Below, one piece after another: positions 44,869 to 55,054 of a stretch of 64,000 bases of DNA. The translations under genes were made by a program, and so were the position numbers. Source of the DNA: Effrenium voratum (Eukaryota; Sar; Dinophyceae; Suessiales; Symbiodiniaceae); NCBI GenBank assembly GCA_963377175.1, contig CAUJNA010001746.1, positions 169,255 through 233,254 of the forward strand, written 5' to 3'. How positions within the stretch are numbered: the first letter of the stretch is position 1; each line of letters starts with the position of its first letter. A model generated the notes under the pieces. It saw only the letters and a program-made list of their open reading frames with translations. It ran no database searches and was not told the DNA's origin.

Positions 44869-47091
44869 ATGAGTTCTGACAGCCAGCCGCCGCAGGAGCT
44901 TGCTGATTGGCTCGCAAAGCTCAATCTTTCGCACTACCTGGATGCTGCGTGTGAGTGGTGGGTGGCAAACGGCGCCATCAGCTTATCCGAAGTGTTCGAG
45001 AACTGGGAGGTCTTCGTCGCGGACCTGGGTCTGAAGCCTTTGGAGCGGAAGCGAGTGGAGAAGGATGTGGGCAATGCTCAGCGCTCTGCGGTCCAGTCTT
45101 GTCATCGCCTGGCGCATGAAGTTTCGGACTGGCTGCAGGAGCTGCACCTGAATCAGTATGCGGCGCCCCTGCTGGAGTGGTGCGAGGAGAATGGCGCCTC
45201 CACTATGGAGGAGGTCTGGTCCAGTTGGCAGGACTTTGTGGAGGAGCTGGGTCTAAAGCCGCTAGAACGCAAGCGCATTGAGAGGAATGTGGCAGCCAGA
45301 GCGGGCCCCAAAAATCTGCAGCTCACGACTTCCGGGGACAAGGGCAGGGGCATGTTTGGTCCGCCAGAGGATCCCCACATGTATGCCTTATTGGAGGAGA
45401 TAGGTTTTGGCGTGACCTCGAAAGTATACAAGTGCAGGCGTGGCAAGGACACCTTTGCAGTGAAAGCAATCAGCCTCAAAAAGCTCCGGCATCAACCAGG
45501 CTTCGCGCGTGTTTCCTATAGGCTGCATCAGGAGATAGAGATCCTGCTGTCGCTGAAACATGAGCGCATCGTCAAGCTGGTGGATGTCGTGGAAGAGTAT
45601 GACTGCCTCTACCTAGTGATGGAGCTGGTTTCGGGAGGGGAGCTTGGAGAGTGGATCGTGAAGAAGGGAGCCTTCTCTGAGCTCATGGGTCGCTACATTT
45701 TCGCGCAGATCTCGGAGGGCCTGGCCTACATCCACTCCAAGGGCATCATTCACCGCGACCTAAAGCCAGACAACATTTTGGTCGATGAGGATGCCTCGAC
45801 GCCAGACAAGCTCCAGGTGAAGCTCTCAGATTTCGGCCACTCACGGCTTATCAATGACGGCTACACTACCCGGCTCACCGCACGCATTGGCACTGCTATG
45901 TACTGGGCACCCGAGGTCTCGGATCCTACTCGGGCTTCACTGGGCTACGATCAGAGCGCAGACTTGTGGAGCTTGGGCGTGGTGTTGTACGTGATGCTGA
46001 TTGGCTTCTTCCCTTTTGACAACGGGGACCATCTTGGCTGCCAGCTGCAGCGGGATTTGGAGAACATGACCTTTCAGCGGCGATCTTCAGGGCCAGAGCT
46101 CAGCCCAGATGCTAAGGACCTGCTTCAGTCGCTGCTGGTGATTGACCCCCAGCAACGGCTGCCTCTGAAGCAGTGCCTCAGCCACCGCTGGACCTCCGGC
46201 GAGCTCGACAGCCGCTTGGAGTACATGAAGCTGGCCACGGATCCAAACCCCACGGCCGTGGAAGTCCGCGTGCCCCTCGTCGTCAAGCCCGACGCGGAGG
46301 AGCTGCAGCTTCTCCGCTGCGATCTGCAGAAGTGGATGTACAAATTTCGGCGCTTCGCCGCCATCCGGCAGGGGGAGGTCATTGCAAACCTGGGCGAGGC
46401 GAGCCAGGCAGAGCTGCCTGAGAACAAGTCCGCCCGGCGGGAGCTGCAAGCCATCGTGGAGCGCCATTGCGGGCGTGGCATGATTGTGGTCAACGACCAG
46501 AAGATGTGGACTGCAATTGCCGAGTCAAAAAATGAAAGACTACACTGCCCTGTGCCCCAACTAATCAGAAAGGATATGCCGCAAATCAGCAAGGATGTGC
46601 CGCAAATCAGCAAGGATGTGCCGCAAATCAGCAAGGATGTGCCGCAAATCAGCAAGGATGTGAAGGATGTGAGGCCTGAAACTGAAAGTCACGTAGAGGC
46701 TGTCTCCGACGCAGAAGGCGCTCGCTTCGTGGTTTCCGCACTGCAGGGAGTTTGGGAAAGTCAGCGTGATTCGTCCGAGCTCTATTTTGTTCAAGGCCTG
46801 GACGTGGTGCGCCAGCAGAAGAGCAGTGGTGGGGTGCAAAAGCGGCCGTTTAGCCTTCGCTGGAGCGCAGGGAAGCGCTGTTTGGAATGGGGCAGCGGCA
46901 AGTACTTTCTACAACCACCTTCATCACTTCCGATGATGGAAGCAGTTTGGCTTGCCAGCGATGGTGGCAGAGGTTTTGCATGGCGGAGGTCTGCAAAAGG
47001 TGGGCCCGCGAAAGGGGGGAAGAGCAAAGGCAGGTCGCCAGAATGTGAGGACCACGGGGCCAGGCGAGCCGGCACCACCTTGAGATATTGA
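44869..47091 (+). CDS. Protein kinase with tandem SAM-like modules
   Basis: Intronless gene of 740 codons. The open frame reaches back to a TTG at 44695. ATG 44869 (MSSDSQPPQELADWL) starts just before the first domain and is preferred; an ATG at 44725 is the alternative. Residues about 10-66 and 84-142 are two copies of a SAM-like module, spaced 74 residues apart and sharing LGLKPLERKR. Such modules mediate oligomerisation. Residues about 171-441 form a CAMK-like Ser/Thr kinase: G-F-G-V-T-S glycine loop, catalytic K199 (FAVK), HRDLKPDN with D297, DFG D321 and APE E349. All essential residues are present, so an active kinase is expected. Residues 568-598 are four KDVPQIS-type heptads. About 625-708 is a W/G-rich domain (GVWESQ..., RPFSLRW, LEWGSGKYFL, GRGFAWRR) of a type I associate with dinoflagellate proteins. 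The tail is Lys/Gly-rich. No signal peptide. Substrate unknown. Confidence 0.9.
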   Translation: MSSDSQPPQELADWLAKLNLSHYLDAACEWWVANGAISLSEVFENWEVFVADLGLKPLERKRVEKDVGNAQRSAVQSCHRLAHEVSDWLQELHLNQYAAPLLEWCEENGASTMEEVWSSWQDFVEELGLKPLERKRIERNVAARAGPKNLQLTTSGDKGRGMFGPPEDPHMYALLEEIGFGVTSKVYKCRRGKDTFAVKAISLKKLRHQPGFARVSYRLHQEIEILLSLKHERIVKLVDVVEEYDCLYLVMELVSGGELGEWIVKKGAFSELMGRYIFAQISEGLAYIHSKGIIHRDLKPDNILVDEDASTPDKLQVKLSDFGHSRLINDGYTTRLTARIGTAMYWAPEVSDPTRASLGYDQSADLWSLGVVLYVMLIGFFPFDNGDHLGCQLQRDLENMTFQRRSSGPELSPDAKDLLQSLLVIDPQQRLPLKQCLSHRWTSGELDSRLEYMKLATDPNPTAVEVRVPLVVKPDAEELQLLRCDLQKWMYKFRRFAAIRQGEVIANLGEASQAELPENKSARRELQAIVERHCGRGMIVVNDQKMWTAIAESKNERLHCPVPQLIRKDMPQISKDVPQISKDVPQISKDVPQISKDVKDVRPETESHVEAVSDAEGARFVVSALQGVWESQRDSSELYFVQGLDVVRQQKSSGGVQKRPFSLRWSAGKRCLEWGSGKYFLQPPSSLPMMEAVWLASDGGRGFAWRRSAKGGPAKGGKSKGRSPECEDHGARRAGTTLRY
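46570..46662 (+). repeat. In-frame 21 bp tandem repeat within the kinase gene
   Basis: Four copies of AAGGATGTGCCGCAAATCAG+C (first copy has one change, GAT ATG) followed by a partial copy. Each encodes KDVPQIS. The near-identical DNA sequence points to recent expansion or homogenisation. Confidence 0.95.
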
Positions 47092-49270
47092 ATGGCTGCA
47101 TGTGCATGTGCATGGCATGTGTGTTATGTGGACCTGTACAGGTTTCACCTGAGAGCGGGAGTCACGCAGGGTCTTCCGCCATGGCGATCTTAGTTGGCAT
47201 TTGGTTGCCTTTGAAGGTTTGGCTTCGATTTCAAGTTGGCAGGTCTCCAGAGGAGGCATTGCTACTGGCACGGCCGCACACACCATGATATCTATACCCG
47301 GAGACAAACAAATGATCAATATGAAATACAAGAGTACAGTCGAATAAAGCTGCTGAGAAGAATTCTTGGTATAACCCCGGCAAAACTGGTGGCTTTCTTT
47401 TGGGAATCCCTAGGGTAATTCCGTAAACCACAGGGGACGAGCTGGAATGACCTCCTTGAGCCTGAATCATTTTCTCGGCATCTGGTTCCTTCCGGTTACG
47501 TTCCCATTCCTGGTCCCAACTTTGGAGAGGGCTGCAACTTGTGCTGGCCCTCCTTGATAAAGTCGTCCAAGGCAATTTTGAGGATGTCTTTTCACACTGG
47601 ATCTGGTTATGTGCTGCTGAATTTGCATATGATACTTGAATACCTCAGGGACTCCAGGTGGCTGTGGCTCAAAAATGGCGCCCACTCATGGAAACAAAAT
47701 AATTCCTGCGCAACCCGGCTCTTGATTTTCGAGGCGCAGCCTGGAGATATGGGTACGGGTCAAAATTAAACCACCAGGGGACCGCAGGTTTGAGTCCATG
47801 TTTCCATTGAACCAGGGTTCCATTTTGGGGTTACCCTATTTTTGTCAACCACGGCCATATGGGGTGCAATACTCCGTAGATGAGTATGAGCAAATAAATC
47901 CGTGCATCCCATTTCAGATGGCCCTCGCGTTTCGATTTTTCAGGTCCTGCTTACCATCAAGTGCATCTCTCTCTCCACCATGCTGCCCGCTCTGTCTCTG
48001 TACCTCGCGGCTCAGGACTGACTCGGGCTTGGGATGGTCAATCCGATGTCAGACCGCCAGAGTTCCTAGCACCTGTGTTCGCCCACATGAGTTGCTCACC
48101 AACATGGCGGGCGGGCATGACATTCAATTGTTTGGACCCTTAGGTGGACATTTGGACATTGTTTGAATTCGGAGTCATCCCATGTTTGGCCCCGGAGAGC
48201 AAGGAATCTCGTGCCATGGCCTAGGTGATGTTGTACCGCCACAAAAGAACGGTCCAAGCTGCTGCATCTAAGCCCCCCCTTACAGTTGGTCACTCCAGGA
48301 TCAGCATTGTTAGTGTGGTTAGGTGCTATGAAAGTGAGAAACCACTTTCGGAGGTGACTTTGATGATACAATCATAAGGTTAGTCACCCTTCGCGCAGGA
48401 ATTGTGCCGTCTACTGTCACAGGGTACGTAACTGCACAAAACACGCCCCGAACCCAACCCAACCCAAGCCCCGCTACCACCCCATGGTTTGATAGGGCAG
48501 TATTCAAGACTCTCTAAAAGATGTAACCATCAGCAAGAACGACAGACATTCGTCACAGGAAACGGGTTCGAAGACGCCTGTTCCTATCGCTTGCGCCAAA
48601 GGATGTGTGTGGCATCCTAGAACCCATTTGGCAATTTGGCATTTGTTTTTGATCAATTGGAATTCTCGCCCAAACATGGGTTGGACAGAAATCCCCATGT
48701 AGATGAGGCCATCAAAGGGTTCCCCGTGCAAATTCATGGCATGTTGTCTGGAACCCCAGGCGTTGGTCCAGTTTCAAACTCCGCAGGGCAGGAGCCAGGC
48801 CTTCTGCGGCTGGGGCGGCAGGCCGGACGTTTCAGGACGCGGGTTTCAGGGCGCCGGAAGTCGGCGTTGGACCAACCCAACAGTCAGTGAGTAGTTCTCA
48901 CTGGGGCATTTTGCCTGCACGCTCATAGCGCCCTAGGTGCCTGTTGGAAAATCGAAAGGCTGTGCTTGTGAGTGCCCAACTGGAGTTTCACTACCTGAGT
49001 TTCTGGACCTACTTGGCGTTGGACCATTTGCGGAACCAACCGTTTGGGAGTTGTTTGTTTTGTTGCACGCAAGTGGATTCAGACCAGTGGGTCGCTTCGT
49101 TTGTTCAACTGATTGAAAGGGGTGTCCCTTTAAAATCGAGTATTTCAAATCCGCTAAACAATCGTTTGGCTTGGTGGTTTGGTACCTTCCCATTTGGTTT
49201 CAAAAGGTACTGGGGTTCAAAGCCCCAAACCACCAATCCAAACCATTAATTAGGGGGAAGCAGAACAAAA
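47092..49270. other. Intergenic, little coding signal
   Basis: No supported gene. A GC-rich patch at about 48770-48890 has an open + frame (GRSQAFCGWGGRPDVSGRGF) that could be an exon. Copies of the dispersed GGTTTCC motif occur near 47395, 49125 and 49190. Confidence 0.35.
48986..49090. mobile_element. Diverged family TIR-1 element
   Basis: TTTCACTACCTGAGTTTCTG + GACC at the 5' side and TTGGACCATTTGCGGAACCA inside match the family consensus. The 3' terminus is weak (CAAGTGGATTCAG). Confidence 0.4.
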
Positions 49271-49321
49271 AGAGAGGGAGAGAGAGAGAGAGAGACAGGG
49301 GGCGACAGAGAGAGAGAGAGA
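49271..49321. repeat. (GA)n microsatellite, left half of insertion site
   Basis: Imperfect GA run interrupted by CAGGGGGCGACA. It is continued at 57264 on the far side of the retrotransposon. Confidence 0.95.
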
Positions 49322-49490
49322 TGTCAAATATCATGTTGCACTACTTGTCACTTGTGCATGCATGATGTACACTACCCGACTGCAGGCCTTGAGTCTACCA
49401 GGAAAAGAGTGCATGCTGGCTGACTACATTTGTGTTTGTGATAACTGAACAACACTTGCACTAGAAGTAAAGTATCAACGTATTTTAACG
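49322..49490 (+). repeat. 5' LTR, 169 bp
   Basis: Begins TGTCAAATATC, ends GTATTTTAACG. Differs from the 3' LTR by only two transitions (T/C at CATGCTGG and at GTGATAAC). Unusually short, and ends CG rather than the usual CA. Confidence 0.97.
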
Positions 49491-49510
49491 TGGTAGCGGA
49501 GCTGAGATCC
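49491..49510 (+). promoter_or_regulatory. Primer-binding site, initiator-Met tRNA type
   Basis: TGGTAGCGGAGC immediately after the 5' LTR. The TGGTAGC core complements the 3' end (GCTACCA) of eukaryotic initiator methionine tRNA, the usual copia primer. Confidence 0.85.
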
Positions 49511-49568
49511 TAAACATAGGGGAGCTCCAGTAACAGCAGTAAGTACTACAACTGCACAGGCAACCAAC

Positions 49569-50480
49569 ATGCCCAACTACTACGACATGTCAGGAGAACC
49601 AGCAGCAGCATCAGCACAACCAACTACAGGAGCAGACAACGGGCCCACAGCAGAAGAGACAATAGGAGCCACAACTACGGGAACAACACAGGAGCAGGAA
49701 GACGTCCAAAGGCTACACAAATACAAACTGCCACCACCGTTCTTCACTGGTGACTACTCACAGTATGAAGAGTGGCTGTTCAAACTACAAGCATACCTCG
49801 GACTCATCGACCGAGACTTCGACATGGTGCTACAACTAGCACAAGCAGCTACAAGACAAATTGAAGATGCAGACATCAGAGCCCACATACGCGACCCTAC
49901 ACAGGCAGCAAAAGCAGTAGACCTCTCACGAGATCTACACTACATCCTCATCAACATCTGCCAAGGAGCAGCAGCTACAGTGGTTAGACAAAACCGCTAC
50001 AATGCCAATGGATGTGAAACACTACGGCTTTTGCACAACAGGTTCAGCCTACCAGTAGGAACACGCAGTGTTGGCTACCTCACCAAACTACTGGAACCTA
50101 CATTCAATGAAGCACAATTTGAAGAACAATTCCTACAGTGGGAATACGACATCAACCGCTACGAGAAAGACAACGGCACAGCACTACCAGATGGAGTAAA
50201 GATTGCAATACTACTCAACAAGACCAAAGGAGCACTCCAACAGCATCTCCAACTACGTGCTGGACAGATCACGAACTACAACGAGATCAGAGTTGTCATC
50301 CTGGACTACTACAAACACCATCTCTGCATTCTCAAGAGCGAGCTCAGCAGTTGGCACAAACTACAATGGTGGGACAGCACCGATGGACGTGGACAACATT
50401 TGGAGAAAAGGAAGAAACTACAAAGGCAAAGGCAAATATGGAGGCAAAGGACACTACAAAGGAAACAAAGGAAAAGGTAA
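49569..50480 (+). CDS. gag: Retrotransposon Gag (N-terminal frame)
   Basis: 303-codon frame from ATG 49569. An acidic, Thr/Ala-rich N-terminus is followed by a copia Gag-like capsid region (KYKLPPPFFTGDYSQYEEWL, F-K-L-Q-A-Y-L, and later LLHNRFSLPVG, FLQWEYDINRYEKD). After about residue 245 the frame turns Arg/Lys/Gln-rich and ends. The plausible continuation, with GKG repeats and a zinc knuckle, lies in the +1 frame. The switch lies around 50300-50330, either a one-base indel or a programmed +1 shift. Confidence 0.88.
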   Translation: MPNYYDMSGEPAAASAQPTTGADNGPTAEETIGATTTGTTQEQEDVQRLHKYKLPPPFFTGDYSQYEEWLFKLQAYLGLIDRDFDMVLQLAQAATRQIEDADIRAHIRDPTQAAKAVDLSRDLHYILINICQGAAATVVRQNRYNANGCETLRLLHNRFSLPVGTRSVGYLTKLLEPTFNEAQFEEQFLQWEYDINRYEKDNGTALPDGVKIAILLNKTKGALQQHLQLRAGQITNYNEIRVVILDYYKHHLCILKSELSSWHKLQWWDSTDGRGQHLEKRKKLQRQRQIWRQRTLQRKQRKR

Positions 50481-53400
50481 GTACAGAAGCAAAGGCCACT
50501 ACAAAGGATTCGACAAAGGCAGCAAAGGAAACTACAACAAAGGAGGATACAACAAGAACAAAGGAAAAGGCTACTCAGGATCCAAAGGACATGGATCAAG
50601 CAAAGGCTACAAAGGCCAAGGAAACTACAGCAAATCAAAAGGAAAAGGAAACAACAATTACACAACATGCCATCGATGTGGCAAACCAGGCCACTGGGCA
50701 CAAGACTGCAGAGTGCCAGTATGGCACATAGGAGAAGGAGAAGAACTACATCCACTAGAACAAGAACAAGCAGATCACGACAACAATGAAGAACTACCTC
50801 AGGATGTGAACGACACTTGGGACTGGTACTACGAAGGAGAAGAAGGACAACACGAGGTGAACTACATGGAGGAGAACTGGAACGACTACGACTATGACAA
50901 CAGCTGGGATTGGAATGACAACAGCTATGAGGACACTGCAAACTACATTGGAGGCATCAACGAGTCACACCTCACAATTGGACACATCAGACAAGCAAAC
51001 TCACGACTACACAAGCACAAATCCAAATCACTACTTGGCAAGAGAACAACACACACAACATCATGGAACGACCACAGCAAGAGCTTTCAACAATTCCTAC
51101 AAGAAGACAACACACAGCCACACTTTGATATAGCAGCAGCCAGACAACAACAAAGGAACAAGAAGATTGAGAACACTATCACACACTACATCATGTACTC
51201 CAACTTCAAGTCATACCACCACCTGCTGATCGACTCAGGAGCGTCTACACACGTTTGCCCGAAGGACTACGCACCAGACCTACCGCTACGACCTTGTGGA
51301 GAATCGGTTCCACAACTCTACACGGTTACCAACAAGAAGATTCCTGTCTACGGCATCAAGTACGTTCCCTACAAGCAGGACAACTTCAGGATCATGATAC
51401 CCTACTACGTTTGTGATGTGAAGTACCCAATCCTCAGTGCATCAAGACTACTTGATAGAGGATATGGACTTGACTTCACTCCACGACACTGCACCATCAC
51501 ACATGGACAACAACAAGCACACCTCATCAGACACTCAGGACTTTTCTACCTACGAGCAGAGAAGATCGACATCCCTACAGGATTCGACATCTATCCAATG
51601 ACTACAGACAGTGGAAAATCCATTGCTGTGATTCAACCTACAGAGAGAGCAGCACAACAACAAGAACAAATCGCACCACTCACACACACAGACCAAGGAC
51701 TACGACAGATCCTTGGTGGAAACACTGACTACTGGAAACTTGATGGTGACTACGCCATCAGAGTACACAAACGACCACGCAAAGCACTATTCACACCACA
51801 CAACAGTGGTTGCCCAATACCTGAAGAAGAACTAGATGATTGGCGACTAACCATCATCAACAGACAAGGGCAAGAGCAAGAACAACTACAAGAGAACCCA
51901 ACACAACTCTCCAAGCAAGAACTACAACGAAGACTAGAAGGTGACAACTGGACTGGAGAAACCAGATTCAGAAGAAAGATAACACCTACACGCAGAGCAA
52001 CATCAAAGACAACACCAACAAGGCAGAGCTCACAACCACAACGGCTAATGGACACACCACCAACCAGATCAAAGATCCAACTACGAGCACCACAAAAGAT
52101 ATGGAGACCTAAAGCAGCACCTTCTACAAATCTTGACACCGCACAACCAAAGGAGACAATCCACAGACCACTCACAGCACAGGAGGACAACCAAGACTAC
52201 TGGGAAAGACAAGGTGAACACTGGATAAGACACCACACATCACTTAGAACAACTCTATTCACTCCAACAGATGGACCAGGACATCCACCAATCAGCACAC
52301 TCGAACCTCACAGAACTACAATCACTCACAACAACTTTGGAGAAGTTTCCCAACGCAAAGATGACTGGACAGTCATGGGCAACGCAGCACTACCATTTCA
52401 ATGGAAAGGATCAACAAGGTTCACCGTGAAGAAAGACTACGAGTACATCCAGGAGAACCACGATGAGGAACAACAACACGAGCATCATGAAGCACACAGA
52501 GCAATAGGACTACGACAACCTCAGCAGCCCACTCCACAACAAATAGCAGAACACAACTTGACACACCTACCATACAGAAATTGGTGTCCAATTTGCGTTC
52601 AAGGCAAAGGACGCCAGGACAACTACAAGAAACAACAATCACGACAACCCATCATCCAAGTGGATTTTGCCTACATCAAATCACAACAAGATCCGAAGAC
52701 CATACCAGTCTTAACGGCAGTTGATGTTACTACACAACTGTGCATGGCGGTATTGGTTCCGGACAAACCATCAATGATGGACTACATGATCAACAACCTA
52801 CAAGCATTCATCTTTGAATGCGGAAGAACACACGGCATACTACAAAGCGACAACGAAGACACACTCAATGCACTACTACAAGCAACAGCATCTAAAGTCG
52901 GCTCAATGACTGTACGACATTCACCATCCTACAGCAGCAACAGTCAAGGAAGCGTTGAGCGACTACATAGAACACTTCTCGGACAAATCCGCGTCGTCAA
53001 AGCTCAGGTTGAAAGCAACTACAGCATGACGATGTCCACAAAGCACTGTCTACTACCCTGGATAGTACGACACGCAGCATGGACGGTAAATCGCTACGTC
53101 ATTCACTCAGACGGCTACACAAGCTTCGAACGCCGCTGGGGAAGAAACTACGAGCGAGCAATCTGCGAATTTGGCGAGACACTACTCTACCTTCCACCAC
53201 AACACAAGAAACTCCCAAAAGCAGACCTACGGATGCAGAAATGCATCTGGCTCGGAAAAGTTTCCGAAACCGGAGAAAACTACGTCGCAACGGAATCAGG
53301 CGTACAAAAGGTACGAACAGTGCGGAGACTACAACCGGACTTCAAATACGACCTCGCACTATTGAACAAAGTTTCCGGCGCACCGTGGGCACCACGACGG

Positions 53401-53679
53401 AACACCTACAACCCATCGTTCGCAACACTGTTGGATGCGCAACTACCACCGTCAGAAAGAAGAAGGTCCACGCAAGATTCGGACAACAAACGAGCGCTAC
53501 GGACGACATCGTTGCGGAACCCGCAACAAAACAACAACGCACCACACCACCTCCACGACTTCCGTCAACATCGACGTCAAGTTCACGACCACTACCGGAT
53601 AGTCCGATGGCTACTTCACCAACCGGACGACAACATCCACCACTACCAGCACCACCTCGACAAACACTACGACGTTTAA
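50203..53679 (+). CDS. pol: Gag C-terminus, protease and integrase
   Basis: 1,158-codon frame; meaningful sequence starts at about 50310. A Gly/Lys repeat region (likely RNA-binding) leads to a CCHC zinc knuckle (C156, C159, H164, C169) and an acidic W/Y/N-rich linker. The aspartic protease has D344 in LLIDSGAS. A putative zinc-binding site H784-H788-C795-C798 precedes the integrase core, which has D821, D883 and E919: spacing D-61-D-35-E, the DD35E signature. The integrase C-terminal part runs to about 53450. After that this frame becomes His/Gln/Asn-rich nonsense while the -1 frame carries the sensible continuation. Cleavage products act in the cytoplasmic particle and nucleus. Confidence 0.93.
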   Translation: MQYYSTRPKEHSNSISNYVLDRSRTTTRSELSSWTTTNTISAFSRASSAVGTNYNGGTAPMDVDNIWRKGRNYKGKGKYGGKGHYKGNKGKGKYRSKGHYKGFDKGSKGNYNKGGYNKNKGKGYSGSKGHGSSKGYKGQGNYSKSKGKGNNNYTTCHRCGKPGHWAQDCRVPVWHIGEGEELHPLEQEQADHDNNEELPQDVNDTWDWYYEGEEGQHEVNYMEENWNDYDYDNSWDWNDNSYEDTANYIGGINESHLTIGHIRQANSRLHKHKSKSLLGKRTTHTTSWNDHSKSFQQFLQEDNTQPHFDIAAARQQQRNKKIENTITHYIMYSNFKSYHHLLIDSGASTHVCPKDYAPDLPLRPCGESVPQLYTVTNKKIPVYGIKYVPYKQDNFRIMIPYYVCDVKYPILSASRLLDRGYGLDFTPRHCTITHGQQQAHLIRHSGLFYLRAEKIDIPTGFDIYPMTTDSGKSIAVIQPTERAAQQQEQIAPLTHTDQGLRQILGGNTDYWKLDGDYAIRVHKRPRKALFTPHNSGCPIPEEELDDWRLTIINRQGQEQEQLQENPTQLSKQELQRRLEGDNWTGETRFRRKITPTRRATSKTTPTRQSSQPQRLMDTPPTRSKIQLRAPQKIWRPKAAPSTNLDTAQPKETIHRPLTAQEDNQDYWERQGEHWIRHHTSLRTTLFTPTDGPGHPPISTLEPHRTTITHNNFGEVSQRKDDWTVMGNAALPFQWKGSTRFTVKKDYEYIQENHDEEQQHEHHEAHRAIGLRQPQQPTPQQIAEHNLTHLPYRNWCPICVQGKGRQDNYKKQQSRQPIIQVDFAYIKSQQDPKTIPVLTAVDVTTQLCMAVLVPDKPSMMDYMINNLQAFIFECGRTHGILQSDNEDTLNALLQATASKVGSMTVRHSPSYSSNSQGSVERLHRTLLGQIRVVKAQVESNYSMTMSTKHCLLPWIVRHAAWTVNRYVIHSDGYTSFERRWGRNYERAICEFGETLLYLPPQHKKLPKADLRMQKCIWLGKVSETGENYVATESGVQKVRTVRRLQPDFKYDLALLNKVSGAPWAPRRNTYNPSFATLLDAQLPPSERRRSTQDSDNKRALRTTSLRNPQQNNNAPHHLHDFRQHRRQVHDHYRIVRWLLHQPDDNIHHYQHHLDKHYDV

Positions 53680-55037
53680 CTCCGGAAGAAGTAATGCAAC
53701 CCACTAAAGCACAGAAGACCTCAAAGGACACTACAATCAGATCAACGGAGCAAGCAACCAAAGAACCACCACCACTACGACAGAAAATTAACGCAGTGAC
53801 ACTTCCCAACGGCAAATTCATCACACCCTACACAAACGACGACACCTCAGAAGACCAACCCATAATCTTCGACAACGAAGGTTACGACGAAACACAACTA
53901 CTGGAAGGAATGAAACACGAGTCAAACCAAATGAAGCTACATGACGTCTACGACGAAGTAGATGCGTCTACCGTCGACGACAACGTCATCAGAGAAGCGA
54001 TACCTACAAGATGGGTACACAGAAAGAAAGGACCAGGAGTGCGAAGCCGAATCGTCGCAAAAGGCTACACAGAGAAGATCGAGGACGAAGACTCCGTCTA
54101 CGCCTCTACACCAATGTTCACGACACTCCGGACACTTCTCGCACTACAAATGTCACGACCAAACTGGATAGCGCGACTAGGCGACGTCTCTACAGCATTT
54201 CTACACGCACCCATCGCAAAAGACCACGACGGTAAACAACGTGACGTCTACCTTTGGCCACCTAAAGAACTTTGTCCACAACAGGACAAAATCTGGCGAC
54301 TAAAGAAAGCCATGTATGGACTACGCAGTTCACCAAAAGCATGGCAGGACTACCTGGCTGAAGTGTTACAAAAGCTCAGCTTTGTAAGACTAAAGTCAGA
54401 ACCTAACGTCTACACCAATGCAACTCGCGACTGCTACATCATGGTCTACGTGGATGATCTCTTGGTACTTGGTGACAAGACTACTGTCGAGGCCATCCAG
54501 AAGCAGGTCCTACTCAAGCACATCGGCTACCTCGAACCTGGCAAACCACAACAATTTCTTGGAAGAAACATCGACCACTTTGGCAACTACTGCAACCTGG
54601 GACTAAAGGACTCCTACATCGACAACATGATCGAGGAGTCTGGAATGAACAACTGCAACCCAGTGAACACTCGAGGAATTGCGCACTACAAACCGACAAT
54701 AGAAGATGAAGCACTACTTGACCACGAACAACACAAAAGGTACAGAAGGATTGTTGGCAAACTACAATGGTTAGCATACACACGACCAGACATCGCATAC
54801 TCCACAAAAGAACCAGCACGAGACCTCACAGCACCTACAGAACTCTCACAAAAGAGAGTCAAACATCTACTACGCTACTTGAACGGCACCAAGCACTACA
54901 AATTCACCATAGAACCAACAACAACACTCAGAGCAAACACTAACAACATCCTGGATCTCGACGTTCATGTCGATGCCGACTGGGCAGGATGCCCTACTAC
55001 CAGGAAGTCAACTTCAGGTTTCAACATCATCTTTTGA
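53079..55037 (+). CDS. pol: Reverse transcriptase and N-terminal RNase H (frame-shifted)
   Basis: Meaningful sequence starts at about 53455 after an apparent -1 shift in the AGAAAGAAGAAGG run. A Pro/Thr-rich linker precedes the copia RT core: WVHRKKGPGVRSRIVAKGY, D369 in GDVSTAFLHAP, KAMYGLRSSPKAWQ, and the active-site Y457-V-D-D-L-L-V-L-G. RNase H begins with D632-A-D-W-A-G and K-S-T-S-G. The frame ends at TGA 55035, in the middle of RNase H. RT catalytic residues are intact. Confidence 0.93.
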   Translation: MDGKSLRHSLRRLHKLRTPLGKKLRASNLRIWRDTTLPSTTTQETPKSRPTDAEMHLARKSFRNRRKLRRNGIRRTKGTNSAETTTGLQIRPRTIEQSFRRTVGTTTEHLQPIVRNTVGCATTTVRKKKVHARFGQQTSATDDIVAEPATKQQRTTPPPRLPSTSTSSSRPLPDSPMATSPTGRQHPPLPAPPRQTLRRLTPEEVMQPTKAQKTSKDTTIRSTEQATKEPPPLRQKINAVTLPNGKFITPYTNDDTSEDQPIIFDNEGYDETQLLEGMKHESNQMKLHDVYDEVDASTVDDNVIREAIPTRWVHRKKGPGVRSRIVAKGYTEKIEDEDSVYASTPMFTTLRTLLALQMSRPNWIARLGDVSTAFLHAPIAKDHDGKQRDVYLWPPKELCPQQDKIWRLKKAMYGLRSSPKAWQDYLAEVLQKLSFVRLKSEPNVYTNATRDCYIMVYVDDLLVLGDKTTVEAIQKQVLLKHIGYLEPGKPQQFLGRNIDHFGNYCNLGLKDSYIDNMIEESGMNNCNPVNTRGIAHYKPTIEDEALLDHEQHKRYRRIVGKLQWLAYTRPDIAYSTKEPARDLTAPTELSQKRVKHLLRYLNGTKHYKFTIEPTTTLRANTNNILDLDVHVDADWAGCPTTRKSTSGFNIIF

Positions 55038-55054
55038 GGAACAACAGTTGCATT

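Noticed and set aside
50138..50731. 197-codon Thr/Lys-rich + frame overlapping the gag-pol junction
   Set aside because: A shadow frame of the Gly/Lys-repeat coding region; the zinc knuckle lies in another frame.
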